Positions 43,578-54,013 of a stretch of DNA of 64,000 bases are shown here, piece after piece (position 1 is the first letter of the stretch; every line of letters begins with the position of its first letter). A program made the translations under genes and the position numbers. Source of the stretch: Ascoidea asiatica (Eukaryota > Ascomycota > Saccharomycetes > Ascoideales > Ascoideaceae); NCBI GenBank assembly GCA_001600695.1, contig BCKQ01000022.1:1-64000 (forward strand). Reading direction: 5' to 3'. The notes below the pieces were generated by a model. The model did no database searches and had not been told where the DNA came from. It worked only from the letters and a program-made list of their open reading frames with translations.

Positions 43578-44927
43578 TTTTAAAATTATTCATTTAATTA
43601 AGTTTTTCTAATGTTTTTTGAACGTTTTTTTAATGTTTTTATTATAAGTACTGTTATTGTTATTGTTATTTGTTTTGTTTTTTTGTTTAATTGTTTACTG
43701 ATTTATATGTTTCTTTGATTGATTTACTCTTTTTTCTTTTTTTTAAATATTAAATTTTTGTTAATTTTTATTAATAGCTAATAATTTTTTATTTACTTAT
43801 TTATTTACTTATTAAATTTTTTATCTTCTTTTCGTTAATTTCAGTTAATTGTTTATTAATTATTTTTTCATTATTATTTTTAATACTTNTAAAAGTTAAT
43901 AATAACTTTTAAAGTTATTTTATTTTTTTTTAAATTCAAATTCCAATGACAATTTCTTTTTTTTTATTTTGATTTTATTTCAATTCTGCTTTTCATTCTT
44001 TTTATTTTTATTTTTATTATTATTATTATTATCTTCTGTAATAATAATAAGTTTATATTCTTTAAATATTCTTTAAATATTTTTATTGGATATATTTTAA
44101 ATATTTATTGAATAAATAAAAGTTTATATGCTGAATTTAATCTAAAAAGGAAAATTGCCTTATTAGGAAACTCCGAATAATGCAGGGTTTGAATTTCAAT
44201 TTCTCACTTGCTTAAAAAGGTAAGTGTGGCAAATTAACATCCATGTGATACNTTTGCTTTTTGAAAGATCCATGCATCTGGNAATTATAATGACCCATTG
44301 CACTGGTTCTTTTTTATTGGCCCCGGTTTCAAGTCAAAGTCCGAGGTATTTTCGGATAGCAATATCACCTGATACAGCATGTGACCTCTTNTTCTTTCTG
44401 CCGGGAGCGAGTGGAAGAAAGAAAGAAGAAAACAGAAAGAAGAAGATAAGAAAGGAACTTAAGCTAATAACTAACGTTTCTTAACTATTTACTGCTGGTA
44501 TCTTGTTAGTGTAAGAATAGTTCCATTGTTGAGTCTTAGTAAATGTGCGGTGAATCTCAATTCCAGTTCACTCTTTGCTTATTTATCTCTTTGGAGAGTC
44601 CATTTAATTTGATTTNGTTGAATTTAATCTATTTCTATCTCTATTTCTATTTCTATCTTTATCTCTATTCTTAAGTATTCTTGTTATTTAATTGATATTA
44701 TTATTCGATTCAATTATCTAATTCCCATATATAAAATAATTCATCCTTTTGTTGTATTCTTTTTACTTTAAGTCATTTGAATATCATTATCAATACCAAT
44801 ATCAAAACAGATAGATATTTCGTTAGATAATTGAATTAAAGATTATTATAATTACTCCTTAAATTTCAACTCAATTCAATACATCTTAGATAATCAATCA
44901 TTAATCAATTGATTAATTATAATAATA
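43578..44927. other. Intergenic region between two + strand genes
   Basis: T-rich 3' flank (43580-44100), then a GC-richer island at about 44260-44410 with GGCCCCGGTTTC, GTCCGAGG and TTTCGGATAG. An AT-rich SIP5 leader with CTATTTCTAT repeats (44630-44670) follows. No gene is seen. Confidence 0.5.
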
Positions 44928-46502
44928 ATGGGTAATGTACCAACTAAAGAAAGCAGAGATTATTCACTTAATATTAATAATCAATTGAATAATAGAAGAA
45001 GGGGATCATCATTATCATCATTTGCTGCAAGAGATATAATAAATAATTCATCTTTTTTCTCAAATCAAAATTCAAATGATTCAAGTAATAATAATAGTAA
45101 CAATAATACAAATTATAAAAAAAAAAAATCAAATAAAGAAAAAGAAGAAGAAAAAGAAGAATTTGTTAAATCATTAATTGTGAAATATGATTCAAATGTT
45201 GATGGTGGATATCTTGCACCATATGGTATATATAATTCAAATTTAGATTTTAGAATTGATATAATTAAAAAATTAATTATTGAAAGAAAATTATCACCAT
45301 TTTTTACACCATTGGAAGAATTTAATTCAAATTTAATTAAAAATGAAAATAAAGAAGAATTTTTAAAAATTTTAAAAAATTTAAATTTACATACAACTTA
45401 TCCAAAAAATTTAGAAGAATTTAATTCAAATTTAATTATTANTTTACCTGAAAAAAGTTCAAAAAATTATTTAAAAAAATTAAATTTATCAAATTTCAAT
45501 AATTATTTATATTTAAAAAAAATTGAATTACAAAAAAATGAAGAAATTAAATTTATTAATGATAAAAAACAAAATTTATTAAATGATAATAATTTAAAAT
45601 TTAAAAATTTATCATCTGATGATTTATTATATTATTTATATAAAGATTGTATTGAATGTCCAATTTGTTTTTTATTTTATCCAAATCANTTAAATATCTC
45701 AAGATGTTGTTTACAACCAATTTGTACTGAATGTTTTATACAAATTAAAAGATTAGATCCATTTCCACCTCATGATAATGTAAATAATAATAATAATAAT
45801 AATACTANANATGACAATAGTAATAATATAAAGATTGTTAATGATTTAATATCAGAACCTTCAAAATGCCCATTTTGTGCAATGAGTGATTTTGGAGTTA
45901 CATATACACCACCAATTGATATTAGAACAGGTATAGGTGGTATAGATCCATGTGATTTTAAATTAGATTCAAATCCATCAAATACAATAAAATCTTTATC
46001 AGAAGATTTTAATAATTCAATGGATATAAATAATAATAATAATAATGATAGTAATAATAATAGTAATGAAGAATCACTTAAATTACCAAAAGAAAGAATT
46101 AGAAGATATTCATTACCTGCAAATTCACCATTAGTTATAACAGTTGATTATATTAGACCAGATTGGGAATCNAAATTAATTTCAGCAAGAATGAAATTAG
46201 CAAGACGTAGTGCAGCAGCTTCTGCAATTCATGCATCATCTTTAATCTTGGATAATAATAGTAATAATAACAATAATGGTAGTAATAACAATAGTAATAG
46301 TAATAATAATAATGGTAGTGGTAATGGAAATAATGGTGGACATAGTCGTAGACATCGTACTGGATCAAGAAATAGATTTAGAGGAGATTCAACTACAGAT
46401 TTAGAACAAAGAATGATAGATGAAGCTTTAAGATTATCATTACTCGAAGAAGAAGATAGAAAAGCAAAAGAAAAAGATAAGAAAAGTAGAATTATAAGTT
46501 AA
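44928..46502 (+). CDS. SIP5: Sip5-like myristoylated RING-type protein
   Basis: The 524-residue protein starts [13 protein letters not shown], an N-myristoylation consensus (Gly2, Ser/Thr6-type) and the usual Sip5 start. A bipartite zinc-binding region carries [13 protein letters not shown] at about 241-253, [11 protein letters not shown] at about 262-272 and [12 protein letters not shown] near 313, as in Sip5. In S. cerevisiae Sip5 binds Snf1 kinase and Reg1-Glc7 and links glucose signalling. An [28 protein letters not shown] core (positions about 385-412) is conserved-looking. A C-terminal helix [12 protein letters not shown] (about 500) resembles a ubiquitin-interacting motif. An Asn/Gly repeat lies before it. 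Four N bases fall within the frame. Confidence 0.88.
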   Translation: MGNVPTKESRDYSLNINNQLNNRRRGSSLSSFAARDIINNSSFFSNQNSNDSSNNNSNNNTNYKKKKSNKEKEEEKEEFVKSLIVKYDSNVDGGYLAPYGIYNSNLDFRIDIIKKLIIERKLSPFFTPLEEFNSNLIKNENKEEFLKILKNLNLHTTYPKNLEEFNSNLIIXLPEKSSKNYLKKLNLSNFNNYLYLKKIELQKNEEIKFINDKKQNLLNDNNLKFKNLSSDDLLYYLYKDCIECPICFLFYPNXLNISRCCLQPICTECFIQIKRLDPFPPHDNVNNNNNNNTXXDNSNNIKIVNDLISEPSKCPFCAMSDFGVTYTPPIDIRTGIGGIDPCDFKLDSNPSNTIKSLSEDFNNSMDINNNNNNDSNNNSNEESLKLPKERIRRYSLPANSPLVITVDYIRPDWEXKLISARMKLARRSAAASAIHASSLILDNNSNNNNNGSNNNSNSNNNNGSGNGNNGGHSRRHRTGSRNRFRGDSTTDLEQRMIDEALRLSLLEEEDRKAKEKDKKSRIIS

Positions 46503-46720
46503 AATTTTTTATTTTATATTTATATTTATATTTTTATTTATATCTATATTTATATTATTTATAGGTTTATGTTTTAGTTACTAAGAATACTTATATTTAT
46601 GTCTTTATCTTTATGTCTATGCCAATGTCTTTATCTCATTCATTATCTCTATCACTATCACTATCTCTATCTCAATCTTTTTTTTATCTATATCTATTAT
46701 TTATCTTTGAATCTTTATCT

Positions 46721-46768
46721 TATCTCTTTATCTCTTTATCTCTTTATCTCTTTATCTCTTTATCTCTT
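46721..46768. repeat. 8-bp tandem repeat TATCTCTT, 6 copies
   Basis: Six perfect units lie in the 3' flank of SIP5, inside a longer pyrimidine-rich TATCT-type stretch (46600-46795). Confidence 0.9.
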
Positions 46769-46967
46769 TATCTATCTATCTCTATTTATTAGTTATTTAT
46801 TTATTATCATTTATAGAAGAGAGTTCTCATATTAAATTGTTCAAGTAGTTAATAAATAGGTAATGAAATAGTGCATCCATTAAACTGGTCTCTTTTTGGT
46901 TATTTCAAATCCGAATCTAAATCTGATTCTAAATCTAAATTAGTTCGGGATTTGGTTTTGTGTTTTG

Positions 46968-47047
46968 CACGTGAACCACCATGCTCACCATGTGACCAGG
47001 TATTAGAGATGTGGTCTAGACCTTTTTTTTTGTACTGTTTTCACGTG
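46968..47047. promoter_or_regulatory. Cluster of CACGTG/CATGTG sites
   Basis: CACGTG at 46968 and 47042 and CATGTG at 46989 fall within 80 bp of a GC-richer island, about 750-830 bp upstream of the RhoGAP start. Two exact palindromes this close suggest a bHLH-bound element. Confidence 0.45.
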
Positions 47048-47798
47048 GCAGTGGGGCTGAGACCGGGCTGGGACCAAAAACAAACCTTGTTGGAGACCAC
47101 TTCCACGGAGCTCCTCTGCTTTGGTCCCTGGGGAACGGGCCATGCATGCACCTCGCCAGCACAGCCCCGTAGAATAACCTAACCTTAGCAGTGCCATTAC
47201 TAAGAACTACCACTATCACCACTATNACCACTATNACCACTGCTGCTATTACTGCTACTACTGCTACTTCTGATCTCTTTGGCACTGCTCTGCGGTAAAG
47301 AAAAAGCTCTTCATGCCTTTATGGCCATTGTTACTCGTATACTGCTTAACTACTGCTATTACTACTACTGTTACTATCATTACCACTAACAGTAATCCAT
47401 CAAATATATAAATTCACCTACTCAATTCACTCAATTCAATTCCAAAATTAATTTTAATACTTATTCATAAAATAAGAACAGAATCATTTAAAAAGAACAA
47501 GAAGAACAAGTAAGAGAACAAGAGAACAAGAGAAAAAAAAAGACAAAGAAAAAGAAGAGAAAAATAGTCACTATTTTAGCTTTATATTTCAAATTCTAAT
47601 TAAATAATTGAAAATGTTGCCATCTTGAAATTTATTATATATAATATCTTATAATTCATTTTCAATATATATATAAATATATAAATATATTCATTATATA
47701 ATTTAATTTCAATTCAATTTCTGTTCAATCTCTACAATCTCAAATCAAATCAAATCAAATCAAATCAAATCAATTTCAATTTCAATTTGCGATTTAAA

Positions 47799-49568
47799 AT
47801 GTATAATCCATCAGTTAATATTCAAATCAATCAGTCAATAAATAGTCCATTAATCAGTCAACCTAATAGTAATCATCTCAATAATTATAATCCACCCAAA
47901 AAACAATTCAATCAACTTAATCAAATCAATAAGCTTACTCAGATCAATCAACTCAATCAACTTAATCAACTCAGTCAATCTAACATCAACAATAACAATA
48001 ATCATAATAAATCAGTTTCAAATTCAAATACAAATTTATTTGGTAAAGATTTAGAAAATGCTTGTAAAAATGTTAAGAAATATATTATAATATCTCCAAT
48101 AAAAATTTATTCAAAAAATTCAAAATTAAATAAAAATTTAAAAACTGTAATTGCAGTAAAAATTCCATATATTTTAATATCTTCAATTGAATTTTTACAA
48201 AGAAATAATTTCTTAAATAATAAAGCAATTTTTAGATTAAATGGTTCTTTACAAATTATTAAATTCTTAGAAAATTATTTTAATAATAATCAAACTATTG
48301 ATATTGAAATTGAAAATTTAAATCCTGCTTTAAACTTATACTTAAATGATGCAAATAATAATTTAAACGCTGATACTAATAGTAATAGTAATAGTAATAC
48401 TATAACCGCCAATAATAATTTAAATTGGTGGACATTGTTATTCAAGAAACTTTCAAATAAATCAAATAATCAAAAAATAATTTCAAATCCAAATCCAAAT
48501 ATAAATCCAAGTTCAAATTTAAATTCAAATCCAATTCCAGATGATTTTCAATATAAAATTACAAATAATGATGTAGCTAATTTATTCAAAAGATATTTGA
48601 ATAATTTACCAAATTCTATTATCCCACCAAATATTTCAAAAATTTTAGTTAATGAATTATCTTCAAATTCAATTTATTTACCACTTATTGAATTTTTACC
48701 CAAAAACTCATTAGTTTTATTAAATTTCAATAAAAATAATACAGATTTACCAAATGATATAAAATTAATAACTAAAATTTATTTAAAATTTATTATAAAA
48801 ACTTTTTTACTAAAATTATCAAAATTCAATTTAGATTTAATAATTTTTTTAGTAAAATTTTTTTCAAATTTTTCCAATCTAAAAAATTTCAATTATATTT
48901 ATTCAAATACAAAAATTTCTTCATATAATTTATCAATTATTTTTCATCCATGCTTTTATTTAAATGAAAGTTTTAATATTAATCAACCTCTTGATATTAA
49001 AAAATTTATGGATAATTCGACTCATAAAGAAAGTAATTTACCTTTAGAAAGATTAATTTTAAAATTATTAATTGATTCTTATGATTATTTTTTAAAATAT
49101 TTATTTAATTTTGATAAAATTTTAAATACAAATAAAATTTCTTCAAAAGATTTTGAAATTAATGATTTTAATTTAATTTTTAATGAAATTAAAAAAAATT
49201 CATTACCTTCAATTAAAAATGAATTTGAAATTGAAATTGAATATGAAAATAATAATGATTATGATTCAGATTTAGAATCGGAATTTGATTTTGAATTTGA
49301 TCATGATTTAGAAAATTATCTACAACATGATCCAAAAAATGATTCAAAAAATGAAAATGATTCTAAGAATGAAAATAGCTCTAAAAAGGAAAAACCACTT
49401 CCTGAGATTCCTTTTAAAAATATATCTAATAATCAAAATATTCTTAAGAAACATGATGTATCTGATAAACAAGATTTACCTAAAGTATATAAAAAACCTG
49501 AATTATGGAGTAAACCTGATATATTTAATGTACCTAAGATACCCAGAATACCTAATGAAGTTCCGTAG
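47799..49568 (+). CDS. RhoGAP-domain protein (reading frame probably broken near its end)
   Basis: Start ATG 47799 (MYNPSVNIQINQ); the frame is open to 47787 only through TTG. A 589-residue product. After an Asn/Gln repeat head, a RhoGAP-like domain occupies about 110-430. It has IPYILISSIEFLQRN, then FRLNGSLQIIKFLENYF, which matches the GAP signature GIFRxSGSxxxIxxL except that Gly is replaced by Ala (KAIFRLNG). The Arg in FRLNG is the catalytic arginine-finger position. It continues with NDVANLFKRYLNNLPNSIIP (usual VAxLLKxYLRxLPxPLL). Such proteins inactivate Rho/Cdc42 GTPases. An Asn-rich insert splits the domain at about 185-245. An acidic Asp/Asn tail follows. A coding-like tail continues in another frame from 49559 to 49876. 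The orthologue is uncertain. Confidence 0.8.
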   Translation: MYNPSVNIQINQSINSPLISQPNSNHLNNYNPPKKQFNQLNQINKLTQINQLNQLNQLSQSNINNNNNHNKSVSNSNTNLFGKDLENACKNVKKYIIISPIKIYSKNSKLNKNLKTVIAVKIPYILISSIEFLQRNNFLNNKAIFRLNGSLQIIKFLENYFNNNQTIDIEIENLNPALNLYLNDANNNLNADTNSNSNSNTITANNNLNWWTLLFKKLSNKSNNQKIISNPNPNINPSSNLNSNPIPDDFQYKITNNDVANLFKRYLNNLPNSIIPPNISKILVNELSSNSIYLPLIEFLPKNSLVLLNFNKNNTDLPNDIKLITKIYLKFIIKTFLLKLSKFNLDLIIFLVKFFSNFSNLKNFNYIYSNTKISSYNLSIIFHPCFYLNESFNINQPLDIKKFMDNSTHKESNLPLERLILKLLIDSYDYFLKYLFNFDKILNTNKISSKDFEINDFNLIFNEIKKNSLPSIKNEFEIEIEYENNNDYDSDLESEFDFEFDHDLENYLQHDPKNDSKNENDSKNENSSKKEKPLPEIPFKNISNNQNILKKHDVSDKQDLPKVYKKPELWSKPDIFNVPKIPRIPNEVP

Positions 49569-49876
49569 AGTTAAAAAAATCAAAATCATTGAAGCTTAAA
49601 AAAACTGCAAAATTGAATAAAATGTTCAATAAAAATTCATTAGAATCTTCGAATAATTCAAGTAACTTAAATAGATCTAAAACTGATCCTTTAATGCTTA
49701 AAATAGCGAATAATTCAAAAAATTTAAAACATTTAAAACAATCTTCAAATTCAAATTCAAAAAAATCTTCCAAGTCTTCCAAATCTTCCAAATCTTCGAA
49801 TTCTTCAATTGATGATAATAATAAATATTCTTTACGTCCAAAAACAGACTTATTAATATCTTCTTATGAGAAATAG
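49559..49876 (+). other. Out-of-frame coding tail of the RhoGAP gene
   Basis: After the TAG at 49566-49568 an open frame shifted by one base continues for about 105 codons to a TAG at 49874. It reads Lys/Ser/Asn-rich sequence (KSKSLKLKKTAKLNKMFNK ... SLRPKTDLLISSYEK), with the same composition and codon habits as the gene. It has no ATG for the first 20 codons. The change of frame must lie within 49559-49568. A one-base loss in the assembly or a genuine frameshift mutation both fit. Confidence 0.6.
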
Positions 49877-50386
49877 TCTTTCTTATTATATTTAAAATAT
49901 TTTATTATTTTAAATGCTTTCTTCTATTATAATTTTTTTGTTAGATTTATATTTCTGTTTGTTCAATTTTTAAACTTTCTTTTTCTTGTCCTTTTCCTTT
50001 TCCTTTTCCTTTTCCTTTTCAATTTTATTTTTGTTTTTAGCTTTCCGTTTATTTTATATTTTTTAATTTATTATTTTATAATATTTAATAATGTTGTATA
50101 CTTTTATTTAAGATTTTTATTCAAGTTTTTAAAGTTTCTTTCATTTTTATTTTTCGTATTTATTTTCGTTTTTTAATAATATATATGTCTTAATTTATAA
50201 TTTTTGAGTATAAATGATAGTGTATCTCACTAACATTTTTTTAATTCTTTTTATTTCTTTCTTTCATTTAAATAATTTTTTAGTAAATAATTTTTAATAA
50301 ATAAATTTCAATATAACATATATAAATATATACAGTAATTAATATAGTTTATATACTATAAATTATATAATAAAATTTTATATAAA
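49877..50386. other. Convergent 3' region, RhoGAP gene / CHO1
   Basis: A 510-bp AT-rich stretch with a CCTTTT tandem run (about 49990-50020). It presumably holds both 3' UTRs. No gene is seen. Confidence 0.6.
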
Positions 50387-51193
50387 TTATGGTTTTGGAA
50401 CATGTAAACTTTTTGAAACCATTCCACAACCTTGTAAAAAAAAACATAAAACAATTGGATGAAATTCAAAAAAATTATTTTCAAATAAAACTCCCCATGG
50501 TAAACCTAAATTATTTGAATACCAACCTTTATAAACCCAGAAAGCCATAGAAGCAACTAAAGTTAAACTTGTTGGAATTGGTAAACCTTCAAAATAAGCA
50601 GATTTACCAGATTGATCTTTTGGTATATTTGCAACAGTTACATTAAATCTTGCTAATCTTGTTAAACCACATAAAACAAAAAAAGATAAGATTAAAACAT
50701 CAATTGTTGATTGTAAACCTAAAGAGAAAGCAATTGAAGCAGGTGCAACACCAAAAGAAATTAAATCAGCTAATGAATCTAATTCTTGACCCATTAAAGA
50801 AGCTTTATTTCTTAATCTTGCAACTCTACCATCAAAGAAATCAAAAAATAAACCTAATAATATAAAAAAATGAGCTCTTTGAACATAATGTGATTGTTTT
50901 GTTAAGGTAAATCTAAGACATGANATAATTGAATAAAATCCAGAAAAACCATTTAAACAAGTTATAAAATCTGCTAATTGTAAAATTCTTAACATATTAA
51001 AATGTCTATTTTCTTCAGTAAATTTTTTAATATCATTTTCATCAGGTGGAGGTAATGGAGGTTCAGAAGAAGAAATTGAGAATAATGAAGATCTTCTTCT
51101 TATTGGAGCAGGTCTTTCAATTTCATTATCCAGATTTTCAACAGATGAAGATTCATCAATTGCAGAAGTATATGATTTATCTTGTTTTTGCAT
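50387..51193 (-). CDS. CHO1: Phosphatidylserine synthase
   Basis: Start ATG 51193 (MQKQDKSYTSAIDE) gives 268 residues, close to the 276 of S. cerevisiae Cho1. The frame can be extended to 51256 only through a simple repeat (poly-Thr/poly-Ile), so I do not use it. The CDP-alcohol phosphotransferase motif reads DGRVARLRNKASLMGQELDS then LADLISFG (about residues 118-145), fitting DGX2ARX8GX3DX3D with all metal-binding aspartates. Several membrane segments follow. The enzyme makes phosphatidylserine from CDP-diacylglycerol and serine in the ER. The N-terminal PIRRRSSLFSISS stretch is a plausible kinase site. It is divergent from the mannosyltransferase gene. Confidence 0.95.
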   Translation of the reverse strand: MQKQDKSYTSAIDESSSVENLDNEIERPAPIRRRSSLFSISSSEPPLPPPDENDIKKFTEENRHFNMLRILQLADFITCLNGFSGFYSIXSCLRFTLTKQSHYVQRAHFFILLGLFFDFFDGRVARLRNKASLMGQELDSLADLISFGVAPASIAFSLGLQSTIDVLILSFFVLCGLTRLARFNVTVANIPKDQSGKSAYFEGLPIPTSLTLVASMAFWVYKGWYSNNLGLPWGVLFENNFFEFHPIVLCFFLQGCGMVSKSLHVPKP

Positions 51194-51971
51194 TATTTGA
51201 ATATTTATTATTATTATTATTATTATTGTTGTTGTTGTTGTTGTTGTTGTTGTCACTTAGTGTACTTGAATATTAAAGAAAAAGTATATATTATATAAAA
51301 ATCAAATCTTTAGAATACTTTAATGATTATTTATGAATATAATATAAAGTTATAATCAATTGGTCTAGTTTGAATAAAATATATGGAATTTGAATTGTTT
51401 AAGTAAATAGATTCGATCCTCAATTTTTTATATTCCCTAAATACGATGAATACCATAGAGTAGTAGTAGTTAATAAAGCAGTAGTTAAGGTTTTGTTTCT
51501 AAAAAGTTGGGACGAAGTTGAATTTGAAGCTGAGCAGAAACTGGGATAAAGTTGGATTGCTCGGGCGAAGCAGAACAGGGCTAGGCCGGAATGGCCGGAA
51601 CAGCACCGGAAATAATACCTCATGGGGTAATATCTTAAATTGAAATGTGATAGAAATAAGAAAGATGCAAGGACAGTGATAGGTGATATTCAGGTCATCA
51701 TATTAAGGGCAACAATCTAGGATTTCAAATATGGGACAATTATTACAGGACAANAAAATTGTAATTGCAGGACGGGCTTGGGTGCTAGGCCCCCAGACTG
51801 TGCCAACATGTGTCCCTGGACAGACTTTAATATAACCAAGTTAATAATAATATGGAAATGATTTATTATTCGTTCATTTCTTGATCTACTATTTGTTTTT
51901 TTTAGTAAAGAGACAATTAAATCAATTGGTTTAAAGATCTAATATAATTCGAAACTAGTTAAANATCAAAT
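51194..51971. other. Divergent promoter, CHO1 / mannosyltransferase
   Basis: ATT and TTG triplet repeats (51205-51253) lie next to CHO1. A GC-richer part at 51530-51620 contains GGCCGGAA twice and ACCGGAAA. Another at 51665-51835 has repeated GGACA words, including ATGGGACAAT at 51731, and GGGTGCTAGGCCCCC. No coding frame is convincing. Confidence 0.5.
51584..51611. promoter_or_regulatory. Repeated CCGGAA motif
   Basis: GGCCGGAA at 51584 (as GGCCGGAAT), GGCCGGAAC at 51593 and CACCGGAAA at 51603 form three copies in 28 bp. CGGAAA pairs also occur at 53795-53810 upstream of SAC3 and near 4000, so the word recurs in promoters of this window. Confidence 0.35.
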
Positions 51972-53486
51972 ATGTCTAGGTCCAGGATACGAATAGCTAG
52001 ATTGGCAATTGCTATACTTTTTGCACTTTTTATAGTATATCGTTTATTTTTATCAAATGGATCAAATCTGGAGAATAAAGAAAATCAAGTTAATTTCAAA
52101 GGAACTGGTTCTGAAGAAGTTGATGAAAATATAAATCCATCAGTTCCTGATGTTCAATTGAATTCAGGGAATAATGATAAGAATAAAGTTAGAATCAAGG
52201 ATATAATTGGAAATTCAATTGAAGATAATTCCAAAGTTATTTCAAAGAGTGAAAAACTTACAAAAGATGAAAAATTAGAAAATGAAGAAAAAATAATTCA
52301 AAAAGGTAATTCAAGAGCTGATGCAATTGTAGAAATCAATGAGCATTCTTCAGCAACTTCTACAAGCAATGATATTAAAATTGATATTAAAAATGATAAA
52401 ATAATTAATAATAATAAAGAAGATGAAAATCATTTAGTTTATACAGATAAAAGAGGTTTTATTAAAACAAGAGCAAAAGAAACAATAATTAATGAAAGTG
52501 ATAGAATTAAAGCAACTTTTGTTACTTTAGCAAGAAATGAAGATCTTAATGGTTTATTAGATTCTATAAGAAGTGTTGAAGATAGATTTAATAATAAATT
52601 TCATTATGATTGGGTTTTTTTAAATGATGATGAATTTTCTGATGAATTTATAAAAATTACAAGTAAAATATGTTCTGGTAAAACAAAATATGGTAAAATT
52701 AAAAGATCTGAATGGGGTTTTCCAGAATGGATTGATCATGAAAAAGCTGCAAGAGCAAGACAAATTATGGCAAATAGAGGTGTAATTTATGGTGATTCAA
52801 TATCTTATAGACATATGTGTAGATATGAATCTGGTTTTTTTTTTAGACATGAACTAATGAATGATTATGATTGGTATTGGAGAGTGGAACCTGATATAAA
52901 ATTATTTTGTGATATAAATTATGATATTTTTAAATTTATGAGAGATAATAATAAAAAATATGGCTTTACAATATCTTTACCAGAATATGAAAATACAATT
53001 CCAACTTTATGGAAAACTGTTAAAGAATTTTTAAAATTAAAACCAGAATATTTAAATGATAATAATTTAATTGATTTTATTTCTCAAGATAATGGTGAAA
53101 CTTATACAAATTGTCATTTTTGGTCAAATTTTGAAATTGCATCTTTAGATTTTTTTAGAAGTAATGCATATTTAGATTATTTTAAATATTTAGATCTTTC
53201 TGGTGGATTTTTTTATGAGAGATGGGGTGATGCTCCTGTTCATTCAATTGCTGTATCTTTATTTATGAATAGAGATGAAATTCATTTTTTTAATGATGTT
53301 GGTTATAATCATGTACCATTTTTTAATTGTCCAATTGATCCTGAAACAAGATTAGAAAATAATTGTATNTGTGATCCGAATGATGATGCAACTTGGAAAT
53401 ATTATAGTTGTACAAGTAGATATTATGATATAAATAATATGAAAAGACCTGAAGGTTGGCAAAAATATACTGGTAAAGAAAATTGA
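51972..53486 (+). CDS. Kre2/Mnt1-family alpha-1,2-mannosyltransferase (GT15)
   Basis: The 504-residue type II Golgi protein has a short basic cytosolic tail, a membrane anchor at about residues 9-28 (ARLAIAILFALFIVYRLFL) and a charged stem to about 165. The GT15 catalytic domain reads KATFVTLARNEDL, YDWVFLNDDEFSDEF, YRHMCRYESGFFFRH and YWRVEPDI (metal-binding EPD, about 302-309). It ends with CHFWSNFEIASLDF, GGFFYERWGDAPVHS and PEGWQKY near the end. Family enzymes add alpha-1,2-mannose from GDP-mannose to O- and N-linked glycans. All signature blocks are intact. Kre2, Ktr1 and Ktr3 types cannot be separated by eye. CHO1 lies divergently upstream. Confidence 0.93.
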   Translation: MSRSRIRIARLAIAILFALFIVYRLFLSNGSNLENKENQVNFKGTGSEEVDENINPSVPDVQLNSGNNDKNKVRIKDIIGNSIEDNSKVISKSEKLTKDEKLENEEKIIQKGNSRADAIVEINEHSSATSTSNDIKIDIKNDKIINNNKEDENHLVYTDKRGFIKTRAKETIINESDRIKATFVTLARNEDLNGLLDSIRSVEDRFNNKFHYDWVFLNDDEFSDEFIKITSKICSGKTKYGKIKRSEWGFPEWIDHEKAARARQIMANRGVIYGDSISYRHMCRYESGFFFRHELMNDYDWYWRVEPDIKLFCDINYDIFKFMRDNNKKYGFTISLPEYENTIPTLWKTVKEFLKLKPEYLNDNNLIDFISQDNGETYTNCHFWSNFEIASLDFFRSNAYLDYFKYLDLSGGFFYERWGDAPVHSIAVSLFMNRDEIHFFNDVGYNHVPFFNCPIDPETRLENNCXCDPNDDATWKYYSCTSRYYDINNMKRPEGWQKYTGKEN

Positions 53487-54013
53487 ATTTTAATTTAAAT
53501 TTTTGTATATATTGAATATAAAAATTCAAAAAAAACTTTAATATCACAAAGACTATATTGTATTATAAGATAATTAGGGATACTATTAAGTAATAAACAT
53601 CAAAATTTGGCATTTAAGCATTTGAATCTTTCTTTTGTAATTTTATTGTAGAAAAAAAACATTTAATTCAAAAGACCCAAAATCAGCTGAAATTGAAGAA
53701 AAAGGCTGTAAATAAAAATCCGCAGGTGGAAATAAGACGGATAAACCAAGGATGATCTTATTTTTAATAGAATACCGCGGCANAATATTTTTAACGGAAA
53801 CAGACGGAAACATCCGGGTTTTCAAAATCAAAACAAGAAATCAGTGCAAAAACGAAGTTTTATGAAATCTGAAAATAGAATTTAGAAACAAGAAAAAAAA
53901 CATTAAATCTGGGAACTGAATTTGAAAATAAATGTCAAATTCAATTTGATATTTGATAATTCTTATTTCATACTTCATTCAATAAATGGAATTATGGTGC
54001 ATTTATTTTCACC
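53487..54013. other. Intergenic region upstream of SAC3
   Basis: 527 bp. A slightly GC-richer stretch (53690-53820) contains GACGGATAA, AACGGAAAC, GACGGAAAC and CATCCGGG, a cluster of CGGA words. The rest is A-rich leader. No gene is seen. Confidence 0.5.

Larger units (their letters stand above)
46503..47798. other. Intergenic region, SIP5 3' flank and RhoGAP promoter
   Basis: Sequence at 46503-46800 is TATCT-type simple repeat. A GC-richer island (46940-47170) carries three E-box-like sites. Sequence at 47200-47400 has ACT-type triplet runs. An A-rich leader with AAATC repeats (47735-47775) precedes the start codon. Short ORFs through the island are unconvincing. Confidence 0.5.

Noticed and set aside
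51194..51256. N-terminal extension of phosphatidylserine synthase
   Set aside because: It would encode only poly-Thr and poly-Ile from triplet repeats; the family length fits ATG 51193.
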